47,278 bases of DNA. It comes from Gardnerella vaginalis (lineage in GTDB: Bacteria; Actinomycetota; Actinomycetes; Actinomycetales; Bifidobacteriaceae). The stretch is taken from positions 1 through 47,278 of the forward strand of contig NZ_KQ961866.1 in assembly GCF_001563665.1 (NCBI RefSeq), in the 5' to 3' direction. The notes beneath the pieces were generated by a model. That model ran no database searches. It saw only the letters and a list, made by a program, of their open reading frames with translations, and was not told the DNA's origin. A program made the position numbers and the translations under genes. How positions within the stretch are numbered: position 1 is the stretch's first letter; every line of letters starts with the position of its first letter. Shown here one piece after another: positions 36,198 through 44,650 of the stretch.

Positions 36198-36556
36198 AAA
36201 GTCCTCGATTAAACACCGCATAAATATGATTTCATGCGAGGAACGTGCAATACATAAGCCGTCTAACACCGTAAAAACAAGATGTAACGCGCGAAACTTT
36301 AAAAAGTTATTAGTAAAAATTTCATCAAATAAAATCAACTCTAAGTAAAATCTACAAATATCAAACAAAGCCCAAACAAAAAAAATTATGTACTCAATTT
36401 AGAAAATATTCATAAAGTTCCTATAAAAACTTGCCTTATGCATTATTTTCTTGCTTTATGCACTATTTTTCTTTATTCTTTTATTTTTAAGCTTTACTTT
36501 ACAACTTTATTTTAAATTTTCACTCGTAGCTTTTAATTGTATTCACACAATGCGCT
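36198..36556. other. A+T-rich gap between the 44-codon ORF and the permease gene
   Basis: No ORF seen. It contains a 20-base imperfect tandem repeat (36431-36450 and 36451-36470, TTGC-TTATGCA type) and a weak promoter-like pair near 36310-36340 on the minus strand. It could be leader or a gap between two transcripts; no terminator-like hairpin is visible, so read-through from the M-box promoter remains possible. Confidence 0.4.
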
Positions 36557-36691
36557 TCAAATTATTTGATGGTGATTGCCGACTTTATTAAATTTAGAAG
36601 GAACATCCAGAGTACTACTTCCGACACTACTATCAGAGCCGTCACTCAGCTTTTCATTACTATGACTACTATTATCGCTACTGTCTTCCAC
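36557..36691 (-). CDS. Small ORF (44 residues) downstream of the M-box
   Basis: GTG start with a nine-base AGGAGGTGA Shine-Dalgarno (36698-36706, six bases before GTG), one of the strongest ribosome-binding sites in the window. The protein is hydrophilic: residues 1-28 are Ser/Asp/Asn-rich (MEDSSDNSSHSNEKLSDGSD start), and the end is VPSKFNKVGNHHQII. It has no membrane helix, Cys, or known motif. Its clear position behind a consensus promoter and an Mg2+ riboswitch argues for a real gene. It could be a Mg2+-responsive leader peptide, a small regulator, or the truncated start of a lost transporter gene. I do not recognise it. In Mycobacterium, M-box elements also precede genes of unknown function. 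Confidence 0.6.
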   Translation of the reverse strand: MEDSSDNSSHSNEKLSDGSDSSVGSSTLDVPSKFNKVGNHHQII

Positions 36692-36802
36692 GGCAAATCA
36701 CCTCCTAAAACTCGTGCATTAAAGCAAACACATATTCATCATTGAACCGGGAGGAACGCAAGAAAACCAATGCTAAATCCATTAGCTCATTTTGCACTTC
36801 AA

Positions 36803-36834
36803 ATCACACAAACTGTACTTAACACTTGTGTGAT
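36803..36834 (-). repeat. Nine-pair hairpin between the M-box and the 44-codon ORF
   Basis: ATCACACAA against TTGTGTGAT (arms 36826-36834 and 36803-36811), 14-base loop. No T-run follows, so it is not an obvious terminator; it may be part of the expression platform. Confidence 0.6.
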
Positions 36835-36861
36835 CAGCAATATGAGAGCCAAATAAATAAA

Positions 36862-37013
36862 GCACTCGTCGTTCAAGCTTCAGCTTCGCAGGGCGGTGGC
36901 GTTACATTAGTCGAAGCCTTGAAACGACAACGACTGTTGACCAACTTGCAGTGTCTCCACTGTGCTGCGGTAGCAACCCTTATCCCCGTGGTAGCCTTAC
37001 CTACCGACCGAGG
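36862..37013 (-). promoter_or_regulatory. M-box (ykoK-type) Mg2+ riboswitch aptamer
   Basis: On the minus strand, M-box consensus blocks occur in order: CTCGGTCGGTAGGTAAGGCT (P1 and first core; GGTAAGGCT at 36993-37001), GGGATAAGGGTTGCTACCGC, GTGGAGACACTGC, TTGGTCAACAG (36934-36944, compare GGGTCAACAG of B. subtilis) and the 3' closing side GAAGCTTGAACGACGAG ending at 36865. The order and spacing match the Mg2+-sensing M-box. Position immediately after a perfect promoter and ahead of a strong ribosome-binding site supports function. The confirming computation is a covariance-model search with Rfam RF00380. Confidence 0.8.
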
Positions 37014-37015
37014 TA

Positions 37016-37044
37016 ATTATAAAACGCCACACTATTCATGTCAA
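37016..37044 (-). promoter_or_regulatory. Perfect consensus sigma-70-type promoter for the M-box leader
   Basis: On the minus strand: -35 TTGACA (37039-37044), 17-base spacer, -10 TATAAT (37016-37021). All 12 consensus bases match. The expected start of transcription lies at about 37009, at the first stem of the M-box. It is the only perfect promoter of this kind I found in the window. Confidence 0.9.
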
Positions 37045-37107
37045 CACAAAAACCTTACGAACTATATATTTCTTACACAAATTTTAGATTCACATTACGC
37101 ATAAGAA

Positions 37108-37177
37108 TTCCACCAAGACTTCACAGCAACAGTTCCTAAAAACTTCCACCAAAACTTCCACCAAGACTTCACAGCAA
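37108..37177. repeat. 22-base direct repeat
   Basis: TTCCACCAAGACTTCACAGCAA occurs at 37108-37129 and 37156-37177, with a related shorter ACTTCCACCAAA copy just before the second. It lies between the M-box promoter and the + strand ABC gene. Confidence 0.8.
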
Positions 37178-37256
37178 TCTTTTCATTTTTTATTGAAATA
37201 CAAATGTTTTAAATAAGCGCATTACACAGAAGAAAATCACTAATTCACGGCGTGTC

Positions 37257-37270
37257 GAATGCATGCATTC
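37257..37270. promoter_or_regulatory. Perfect 14-base palindrome
   Basis: GAATGCATGCATTC, fully self-complementary, lies 224 bases before the 920-residue ABC gene. It is a candidate operator for a dimeric regulator, but I cannot name the regulator. Confidence 0.4.
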
Positions 37271-37378
37271 AGCGTAATCTTGTATACGAATATTGAGTTG
37301 GATAATAGTATAAGCAATGAAGTATGACGCAACAATTTTTAAGCAAAAAACATGTTATAAACGTTGCTATCAACGAAC

Positions 37379-37468
37379 TTCAAAAGTCCAATACTCGAAC
37401 TTTTGAAATGGATGTTGAGCATCATTGTGTGAATTTTATAAACAAACGTAGCGAGTTAAAAGCGCTAC
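37379..37468 (+). repeat. Two leader hairpins before the CydDC-like gene
   Basis: 37379-37387/37399-37407 (TTCAAAAGT/ACTTTTGAA, nine pairs) and 37448-37453/37463-37468 (GTAGCG/CGCTAC). The second lies just before the AAAGGG ribosome-binding site of the gene at 37494, so it could affect its translation. Confidence 0.5.
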
Positions 37469-37493
37469 TTATCATAAGAGAAAGGGCTGCCAG

Positions 37494-40256
37494 ATGATAA
37501 ATCGCTTCTTTGCTTTCGTGCCTGGAGTTAAACATTTAGTGGCATTAAAAGCAATATGCTTGAGCATTTCCTCTCTCTTAAATATCGGCTTAGTTTATGT
37601 GTTCGTAGGAATCTTATCTCCAGTTTTAAGACCAATACACACATCTCATCAATCATTGATAACAACAGTTGAATTAACATCTTATTTAGTTGCTTTCGTA
37701 GGAATTGCAGTTATTAAATACCTTATTTTAAGATGGTCATATAGCTTAGGCGGAGATATTAGCACTCATGTTGCAATGCGTTTAAGGCCTAAAATGCTAC
37801 ACGCAATTCTTTCGTTGAGAGCAATAAAAGACAACGATTCTCCGTACTCTTTCGGCAATTTGAATTATGATACTAAATCTTCAAAATCTATTTCAGTAAA
37901 TAACGATGTAGTGAATATGCAATTCTGGTGCGGATTATTTGTACCTCAAGTATTTGCTTCCGTTGTTACGCCTTTAGTTATAAGCGTAGTGCTATTCTCT
38001 GTTAATCCATCTATTGCAGCTATATCTTTAATGACTGCAATATTTACTATCGCTACCTCATGTTGTGCTTTCTTCATAGACGTATCTTCAACAATACGAT
38101 GCTTATGCGCATTCTTCGCTTATATTGCTGCAGCAGCAGCGATCATATCTACGATATGGATTTCTTCAATTCGCACAGTAGGATTACCTTCAGCTATGCT
38201 AACTATGCCATTACTTATGCTTAGCATAGAACCATTGCGTAGATGCGGAAGATACATGCATATGGCTAATTCAGCTAGAAGCTCATTCATAAGAATTTAT
38301 TATCTGCTAAACAAATTCGCAAATTCTTCATCTTTAAATTCATTTACAGACGATTCAACTAAATTAACTTTGCCAGACGGAGCAAATAATCTTGTTTTAC
38401 ATGTAAGCGCAGATTTACAATCTGAGTCAAAAGATTCTAACGAAGGATCATATAATCTAGCTACGAAAGATTCTAAACTCAATTCAGATTATTCAGATTA
38501 TTCAAATATGACTTTTGTAGCACGCGCAGGATCTCTTAATGTAATACCAGCTAAATTCAATGAAATTATGAAATCTAAAGTATTCTCTTGTGCAGGCTTT
38601 AGCACTGATACGCAAGTAGAATTGACTTATAACGATCGCTATGAATTAGACGATAGTTCAGATTACTCAAGCTATTCATCAAATAATTACAATAAAAATG
38701 ATTCACCATTCGTAGAAGCTAAAACCTTTGACTTAGAGAAATCTTCTAGCATATCTCTTTGCGGAGCTAAACCTGGAGCACTAGCTGATTTAGTTAGCGT
38801 TGTAAGTAATAGAAGCCACCTTTTTGACGATACTTTAAGAGCAAATCTTCTTATGGCAGCGCCACTAGCGACTACTACGTCAATGTGGGAAGCTTTGCGC
38901 GAAGCTCGAATTGATGGAATGGTATATGCAGATTATGATGGCTTAGACTTACGAATTGATAGATTGAAGAATCTTTCTAAAGAAAATAATTCTAAAGCAT
39001 GCATTATGCGAAAACTCGTTTTAGCGCGCGCAATTTTAAGACATACTCCTGTGTATATAGTTGACTTTTCAAATGATTATATGGACGAAAGCGAAGCTGC
39101 TAAAATCTGTGCAATATTGCGTAAATTAGCAAGAAAATCTATTGTAATCGCTCTAATGCCAGCTAGTGCACAAGAATATGGCGTTATAGATAAGAATTCA
39201 ATACTAGATATTTCATTAAATAAATTAAATAAATTAGATAATAAGACTTCAGAAAATAAACCAGATAAAACTAAAGTAACGAATTCTTCATTTTCACAAA
39301 TTTCTGCTGAAAATGCCACCAAATCAAGCATCTACAGATCTTCAGAAAATAATTCTGATGCAAGTTCTTTTGCAAGTCCTAATGCGAATGCTTATGTTAC
39401 AAGTAGCTCATCGCAAGAAGCACAAGACGCGCAATCTTCGAATAAAGAAAGCAAAAGTTCTAGATTCGTATATTGGACACTTCGTTTACTAAAAGCTATT
39501 CTTTCTACTTTTGCAACAGCAATAAGCGTTTTCGCTGCTATTTTCATTCCTGTTTGCACAGTAGCTGCAATGTTTGCTATAGTTGGACGTTCTATTTTTG
39601 GATTTACTATGAAAGAGTGTTTGCAAGGCGCGTTAATTTGCATGTTCTTAAGGCTTATAACGTTAATTGCATCTTTCGCTGGAATCGATCTACATCACAG
39701 CCGTCAACGCAAAATCACTCTTACAATGACTTTAGGCTTAACAATTGCATCAATACCCGCATTCTTACTACTATGGTATTTCAACATTCAGCTGATGATA
39801 ATATCCATTGTTGTTTACGTTTTAGCTGTTTTGCTTATACCTTGGTATCGTTTTATGCGCTCCCGCAAGATATTAAAGAGCATGAACAACCACATGCAAG
39901 CTGTTGAACGCGAAGTTAAAGATATAGAGCTTGGAATAGATGAAGTTCTTGCATTCCGTTTAGGTGAGCGTTGCGTAGACAATATGATTCAAACTATGGA
40001 ACGTCTTGCAACACAACGTATGAGATTAGCTCGTAGACTTGGTGGAATGTGCTCGCTTATTATGTCGCTTTCACTTACAGGAATGATGGTAGGAATGATG
40101 GTAATTGCTCAAAATGTGCATCCAAATCCTGCAAATGTACCATCTTGGAGCACAGTTTACGCTGTTATGGCTGTGATTGTATTAGCTAGCTTATTGAAGC
40201 AAATGCTTGACGTAGTTTTGCGACGCACGCCTTGGGTGGTGAACGCAAGTGACTAG
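37494..40256 (+). CDS. CydDC-like fused ABC protein with a degenerate ATPase domain
   Basis: A 920-residue protein with the order membrane domain, nucleotide-binding domain, low-complexity linker, second membrane domain. The first membrane domain (about 1-290) resembles CydD (SYSLGGDISTHVAMRLRPKML). The ATPase domain is clearly derived but broken: the P-loop position reads GSLNVIPAKFNEIMKSKVF, the Q-loop-like block is VVSNRSHLFDDTLRANLLMA (about 433), the signature reads LSKENNSK, and Walker B ends VDFSNDYMD without the catalytic Glu context. A Ser/Asn-rich linker (about 590-660) leads to the second membrane domain, which ends the protein with no second ATPase. The reading frame is intact, so this is not a simple pseudogene. 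It may act as a non-ATPase membrane protein or be slowly decaying. Confidence 0.7.
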   Translation: MINRFFAFVPGVKHLVALKAICLSISSLLNIGLVYVFVGILSPVLRPIHTSHQSLITTVELTSYLVAFVGIAVIKYLILRWSYSLGGDISTHVAMRLRPKMLHAILSLRAIKDNDSPYSFGNLNYDTKSSKSISVNNDVVNMQFWCGLFVPQVFASVVTPLVISVVLFSVNPSIAAISLMTAIFTIATSCCAFFIDVSSTIRCLCAFFAYIAAAAAIISTIWISSIRTVGLPSAMLTMPLLMLSIEPLRRCGRYMHMANSARSSFIRIYYLLNKFANSSSLNSFTDDSTKLTLPDGANNLVLHVSADLQSESKDSNEGSYNLATKDSKLNSDYSDYSNMTFVARAGSLNVIPAKFNEIMKSKVFSCAGFSTDTQVELTYNDRYELDDSSDYSSYSSNNYNKNDSPFVEAKTFDLEKSSSISLCGAKPGALADLVSVVSNRSHLFDDTLRANLLMAAPLATTTSMWEALREARIDGMVYADYDGLDLRIDRLKNLSKENNSKACIMRKLVLARAILRHTPVYIVDFSNDYMDESEAAKICAILRKLARKSIVIALMPASAQEYGVIDKNSILDISLNKLNKLDNKTSENKPDKTKVTNSSFSQISAENATKSSIYRSSENNSDASSFASPNANAYVTSSSSQEAQDAQSSNKESKSSRFVYWTLRLLKAILSTFATAISVFAAIFIPVCTVAAMFAIVGRSIFGFTMKECLQGALICMFLRLITLIASFAGIDLHHSRQRKITLTMTLGLTIASIPAFLLLWYFNIQLMIISIVVYVLAVLLIPWYRFMRSRKILKSMNNHMQAVEREVKDIELGIDEVLAFRLGERCVDNMIQTMERLATQRMRLARRLGGMCSLIMSLSLTGMMVGMMVIAQNVHPNPANVPSWSTVYAVMAVIVLASLLKQMLDVVLRRTPWVVNASD

Positions 40257-41001
40257 AAGATTTGCTAATTCTTCAAGTTTTTCTAAAAGCGAATCCTATA
40301 CTAGAAAACGTTCATGGAAATCACTATTATGGCTAATTTTATTAGCTGCAATTATTGGAATCATAATAGGATTGATGCTACCTCATTTTAACAATAACGT
40401 AGCTCAAGTTACAGGATCTTATGAAGCATACGGTAGCGCTGCAGACGCATTGAAACAATTATCTGTAAAATCACCTCACAAAGGCGGGTACGAACGTCAT
40501 ATTTTCGGATATCGCACTACAGACGATGATGGAAATGGATGCGATGTACGAGATGACGTTCTAGCTCGTGATTTAATACACGTGCGTTTTACTTATGTAG
40601 GTTCATGCAAAGTAAAATCTGGGATATTACACGACCCTTACACAGGCCTAGAGATTAACTTTAAGCGCGGACGCAAAACAAGTTCTTTAGTACAAATAGA
40701 TCATGTTGTAGCTCTAGAAAACGCATGGCAATCTGGAGCTTGGAAATGGGATTCTGCTAAACGACTACGCTTTGGAAACGACATGCTAAATCTTCTTGCA
40801 GTACAAGGAGATGCAAATCAAAAGAAAGGTTCTGCTTCAGCAGCTTATTGGCTACCTTCAAACAAATCATTTAGATGCTCATACGTTGCAAGGCAAATCG
40901 CAGTTAAGCGCAAGTATGATTTATCTGTAACTTCTATTGAAAAACAAGAAATGCTTTCAATTCTTCACACTTGCAACGCGCAGTCTTTACCAACCAAATA
41001 G
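40249..41001 (+). CDS. Membrane-anchored HNH nuclease (DUF1524 family)
   Basis: A 250-residue protein. An N-terminal membrane segment (LLWLILLAAIIGIIIGLML, about 26-44) precedes an extracytoplasmic domain of the DUF1524/HNH type: SLVQIDHVVALENAWQSGAW (the DHV-Ala-Leu His motif), then FGNDMLNLLAVQGDANQKKG (Asn and Asn/Lys ligands) and the YWLP segment. Related proteins are secreted or surface nucleases in actinobacteria. The GTG start overlaps the end of the ABC gene by eight bases, so the two are translationally coupled. It could degrade extracellular DNA for nutrient use, uptake or competition. Confidence 0.85.
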   Translation: MTRRFANSSSFSKSESYTRKRSWKSLLWLILLAAIIGIIIGLMLPHFNNNVAQVTGSYEAYGSAADALKQLSVKSPHKGGYERHIFGYRTTDDDGNGCDVRDDVLARDLIHVRFTYVGSCKVKSGILHDPYTGLEINFKRGRKTSSLVQIDHVVALENAWQSGAWKWDSAKRLRFGNDMLNLLAVQGDANQKKGSASAAYWLPSNKSFRCSYVARQIAVKRKYDLSVTSIEKQEMLSILHTCNAQSLPTK

Positions 41002-41149
41002 AAGTATTTACAACTACCTAAATAGAAGAATTTATTAAATAAATAGAAATCTTTACATCTAAATAAATAGAAATATCTACAAACTAAATAGAAATTCATC
41101 TAGAAACACTAACAAAATTAGCTTTACAACACTAACAAAATCAGCTTTA
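40996..41149. repeat. AAATAGAA repeat ladder and a 22-base direct repeat in a convergent gap
   Basis: AAATAGAA occurs at 40996, 41020, 41041, 41065 and 41086 (spacings 24, 21, 24, 21). The first copy contains the stop codon of the nuclease gene. Then 41105-41126 and 41128-41149 repeat AACACTAACAAAATTAGCTT with one mismatch, ending at the ABC-F stop codon. Confidence 0.8.
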
Positions 41150-43399
41150 TTACTCAATCGACTCAGAAAGACTCATCCATTCTTCTTCTAGCGAATTTGA
41201 TTCTTGCTCAAAGCTTTGCAATTCCTCGTTTAACTTTTGCAATCCAACAAAATCACTTGGATCATGACAAGCCATATTCGATTCAATATCTGCCTTTTGC
41301 GATTCAAGTTTAGCTAACTTTCGTTCAATAGCAGCAATTCGTCTTACAGCATCGTGATAAGCTTTGCCAGTTAATTTTTGAGAGCTTGAATCATTAGAAT
41401 CTTTTGACAAATCAGAAGTTTTAGAAGAATTAGACGAATCAGACGAATCAGAAGTTTCAGCAAATAATCCCTGTGAAGCATCACTTTTAGAGCTTTCCAA
41501 ATTCTTATTTGAAGATTGCAAATAAGAATTAGAAGAATTTGATGGATTAGAAGAATTAAAAGGATTTGCTAAAGAAGACTTCGCATTTTTAAGCTGCAAA
41601 CGTTCAACAATTTGCAAATATTCATCTACTCCTCCAGGTAAATGACGAATTTTACCATCAATTAAAGCAAATTGCTGATCAGTTACTCGTTCAAGCAAAT
41701 ATCTATCGTGAGATACAACAATAAGAGTTCCAGGCCACGTATCAAGTAAATCTTCCATCACAGCCAACATATCAGTATCAAGATCATTTCCAGGCTCGTC
41801 CATAATTAGAACATTTGGCTCATCAAGAAGAATCAGCAATAATTGCATACGTCGTTTTTGACCGCCAGAAAGATCTCGAATAGGAGTCATCAACTGCTCA
41901 GGCTTAAAACCAAGCCTTTCCATCAATTGTCCGGGAGTTACTTCCTTGCCATCAATTACGTAACTTGGCTTGTATCTGCTTAAAACTTCTTTAACTTTGT
42001 ATTTTCCAAGTTTTTCTAGCTCATCAAGCCTTTGCGAAAGCACAGCGAACTTCACTGTTTTTCCAATGTTTACATGACCTGAAGTAGGTTTTAACGAACC
42101 ATCAATAATGCTTAATAATGTAGATTTTCCAGCGCCATTAGCACCTACTATTCCAAAACGATCTCCAGGCCCTATAAGCCAAGTAACATCATCAAGAATC
42201 ATTCTGCCTGTTACAGTCTTTTGTATTGATGCACACGTTTCTAAATTATCTTCTAAATTATCTTCCAAAATGTCTTCTGAATTACTTTGAGAAGAATTTT
42301 TTGAAGTATTATCTATTGAAATAGTTACAGAACCATTATGCATAGGCTGATCAAAAGAAGAATGAACAATATCTATTTCATTCAAATTTGAGCAGGATGA
42401 CGAAGAATCTACAGTATTAGAATCATCTCGCAAATTATTTTCTACTATGCTATTAGAAATATTTGTATCAATATTTGTATCAATATTTGCTAGTTTATGG
42501 CTGTTTTCAAAAATTTGAGTCACATCAATTAAATCCACAACCTGCTTACCTAAACGCGAAGTTGCCATCTTCTTTAATTCAAGCGTATTACGCATTGGAG
42601 GAACGTCAGCAATCAATTCTCTAGCTTGTTTTACATGGAATTTTTGTTTAGTAGATCTAGCTCTTGCTCCTCTAGAAAGCCAAGCTAACTCTTTACGAGC
42701 TAAATTACGCCTACGATTCTCACGAACATCAGCCTGACGTTCTCTCTCAACACGCTGTAACATATATGCACTGTAACCACCTTCAAAAGGATCTATAGTG
42801 CCATCGTGAACTTCCCACATAGAGTTACAAACTTCGTCTAAAAACCATCTATCATGCGTAACTAAAAGCAATGCTCCAGTTGCAGGAGTCCAACGATGAA
42901 GTAAATGTTCAGCAAGCCAATGTATTGTTACAACATCCAAATGATTTGTAGGCTCATCTAAAGCGAGAATATCCCAATCATGAAGTAATAATCGCGCTAA
43001 ATCAGCTCTTCTTCTCTGACCGCCTGAAAGAGTTCCAACTCGTGCTTCAAGATTTATTCCACCTAATAATGCTTCAACTATTTCACGAGATTTAGTATCC
43101 GCAGCCCACTCGTAATCTTCTCGATTTTCTAAAGCAGCTTCACGCACAGTTGCATTATCGTCTAGAGGATCTCGCTGATCCAACATTCCAAAAGTTAATC
43201 CACCGCGCCTAGTTACACGACCAGAATCAGGTAAAAGAGCGCCAGAAAGAAGACGTAATAATGTTGATTTTCCATCTCCATTACGCCCGACTATTCCAAT
43301 GCGATCCCCTTCACATACACCTTGAGTTACATCTGTAAAAATCGTTTTAGTCGCAAATTCAAGAGATACTCGTTCTAATCCCAAATCATACGTAGGCAT
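41150..43399 (-). CDS. ABC-F protein, Uup-like, with a low-complexity interdomain linker
   Basis: A 749-residue soluble ABC-F ATPase (translation factor family). Motifs: Walker A GRNGDGKST and GANGAGKST; signatures LSGGQRRR and LSGGQKRR; Walker B LALDEPTNHLD and LIMDEPGNDLD; switches THDR and SHDR. The region between the two domains is a long Ser/Asn/Asp-rich insertion (about residues 295-380), and a Ser-rich stretch precedes the C-terminal coiled coil (RIAAIERKLAKLESQKADIE), which is typical of Uup. I use the ATG at 43399 (MPTYDLGLERVSLEF), since the longer ORF begins with a TTG without support. Uup-type proteins act on ribosomes or bind DNA; the exact role here is unknown. Confidence 0.88.
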   Translation of the reverse strand: MPTYDLGLERVSLEFATKTIFTDVTQGVCEGDRIGIVGRNGDGKSTLLRLLSGALLPDSGRVTRRGGLTFGMLDQRDPLDDNATVREAALENREDYEWAADTKSREIVEALLGGINLEARVGTLSGGQRRRADLARLLLHDWDILALDEPTNHLDVVTIHWLAEHLLHRWTPATGALLLVTHDRWFLDEVCNSMWEVHDGTIDPFEGGYSAYMLQRVERERQADVRENRRRNLARKELAWLSRGARARSTKQKFHVKQARELIADVPPMRNTLELKKMATSRLGKQVVDLIDVTQIFENSHKLANIDTNIDTNISNSIVENNLRDDSNTVDSSSSCSNLNEIDIVHSSFDQPMHNGSVTISIDNTSKNSSQSNSEDILEDNLEDNLETCASIQKTVTGRMILDDVTWLIGPGDRFGIVGANGAGKSTLLSIIDGSLKPTSGHVNIGKTVKFAVLSQRLDELEKLGKYKVKEVLSRYKPSYVIDGKEVTPGQLMERLGFKPEQLMTPIRDLSGGQKRRMQLLLILLDEPNVLIMDEPGNDLDTDMLAVMEDLLDTWPGTLIVVSHDRYLLERVTDQQFALIDGKIRHLPGGVDEYLQIVERLQLKNAKSSLANPFNSSNPSNSSNSYLQSSNKNLESSKSDASQGLFAETSDSSDSSNSSKTSDLSKDSNDSSSQKLTGKAYHDAVRRIAAIERKLAKLESQKADIESNMACHDPSDFVGLQKLNEELQSFEQESNSLEEEWMSLSESIE

Positions 43400-43507
43400 A
43401 ATGCACAAATATAGCCGTAGACTTATACGAATTTATATATTATTGAAATACGCACTCATAGACACAAAAGCACTAACGCACACAAATTCAAAAATAAAAA
43501 ACAAAAT

Positions 43508-44623
43508 TTATTTTATATAGTTTGGCTTCCCAAGAGATGCACGCAGCACAACACTTGCAGGATTCAATCCAACTCCATGAGCCATATCTGCAAATACAAT
43601 CTCAGAACCTCCGTAAATAAGTCGCATCATTTCTCGCACAGCTAACGAGCCTATAGTTAAAGGCTCAATATTAACAGTTGTGAGAGGTGGAAATAAGTCA
43701 CACATTCCACAATCATCGCCAAATCCTACTACGCTAACATCTGCAGGAACTTTAAATCCATGTTCATAAAGTGAACGAATCACGCCAATCGCCTGTAAAT
43801 CGCTTGCTGTAACAATCACGCTTGGCAATTGCGCTCCTTCTATACCGCATTGCTCTATAACATGATTCATACGCGAATAACTTTCAGAAGACTTCCAAGA
43901 CGTGCATTGCATAATTCTAGATCTCATTGAATTTGCTTGAGAAATTTTATTCCAAGCACTAAGACGAGTAGCAGCATCGCGCCACATTAAAGGACCAGCT
44001 ACATACAAAGCATCCCTATGACCGCTAGAATTTACAACACTTACAACATCTGCCATAGCACGCCATTGATTAACTCCAATAAACGAGAATTTTGAAACGC
44101 TAGAAGATGAATTTTGTTTCAGTAAAGATCTTCCTTCGTGAATACTTACTGAACCATGCGTAGAAGTTAATATAACTCGAGGAATATTCGAACGAAGCTT
44201 ACACGATGCAGAAAACATCGCATCTGTTGAAGCTATTATTATAAGCCCATCTATATTTTGCTCATCGAATCCTTTTACAATAAGATCTATATCGCTTTGA
44301 GTACACAAAACCTCATTAACCATGCTTAAAGATAGGAAATATCCACGCGACTTAGAAGACGACTCAATCGCACTAACTATATCTTTAACGCCTAAAATCA
44401 TTGATTCGCCAATAATAAGACCAATAGTATGCGATTTGCTTGTAACTAGCGCACGAGCAGCATTACTTGGACGATATTCTAATTTATCGATCACGTCCAT
44501 AACTTTTACGCGAGTAGCTGCAGAAACATCTGGGGAATTATTTATGACTCTTGAAACAGTTTGATGACTCACTCCTGCAGCACGCGCTACATCTATCATA
44601 GAAACACGCTTATTATGCGCCAC
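43508..44623 (-). CDS. LacI-family transcription regulator
   Basis: A 371-residue repressor. The N-terminal helix-turn-helix and hinge are typical: VSMIDVARAAGVSHQTVSRVINNSPDVSAATRVKVMDVIDKLEYRPSNAARAL. The C-terminal sugar-binding-protein-like domain includes SHTIGLIIGES, DGLIIIAS, FIGVNQWRAM, VIVTASDLQAIGVIRSLYEHG and VSVVGFGDD. The predicted start is GTG. No sugar transporter or glycosidase adjoins it, so its targets are elsewhere; homologues bind carbohydrates. It sits between rnhB and the ABC-F gene on the same strand. The ligand is unknown. Confidence 0.9.
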   Translation of the reverse strand: MAHNKRVSMIDVARAAGVSHQTVSRVINNSPDVSAATRVKVMDVIDKLEYRPSNAARALVTSKSHTIGLIIGESMILGVKDIVSAIESSSKSRGYFLSLSMVNEVLCTQSDIDLIVKGFDEQNIDGLIIIASTDAMFSASCKLRSNIPRVILTSTHGSVSIHEGRSLLKQNSSSSVSKFSFIGVNQWRAMADVVSVVNSSGHRDALYVAGPLMWRDAATRLSAWNKISQANSMRSRIMQCTSWKSSESYSRMNHVIEQCGIEGAQLPSVIVTASDLQAIGVIRSLYEHGFKVPADVSVVGFGDDCGMCDLFPPLTTVNIEPLTIGSLAVREMMRLIYGGSEIVFADMAHGVGLNPASVVLRASLGKPNYIK

Positions 44624-44650
44624 TTTTCCAGCTTTCTTTTTTAGTATAGA

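Noticed and set aside
36198..36368. A 57-residue N-terminal extension of the double permease
   Set aside because: It lacks a ribosome-binding site, has no family similarity, and GAGG lies before the ATG at 36197.
36826..37104. A 92-codon + strand ORF
   Set aside because: It is the reverse of the M-box and its promoter; no ribosome-binding site, no family, and the other strand explains the sequence.
40996..41149. CRISPR array
   Set aside because: Repeat units are 8 bases with diverged spacers of 13-16 bases and no cas genes are present.
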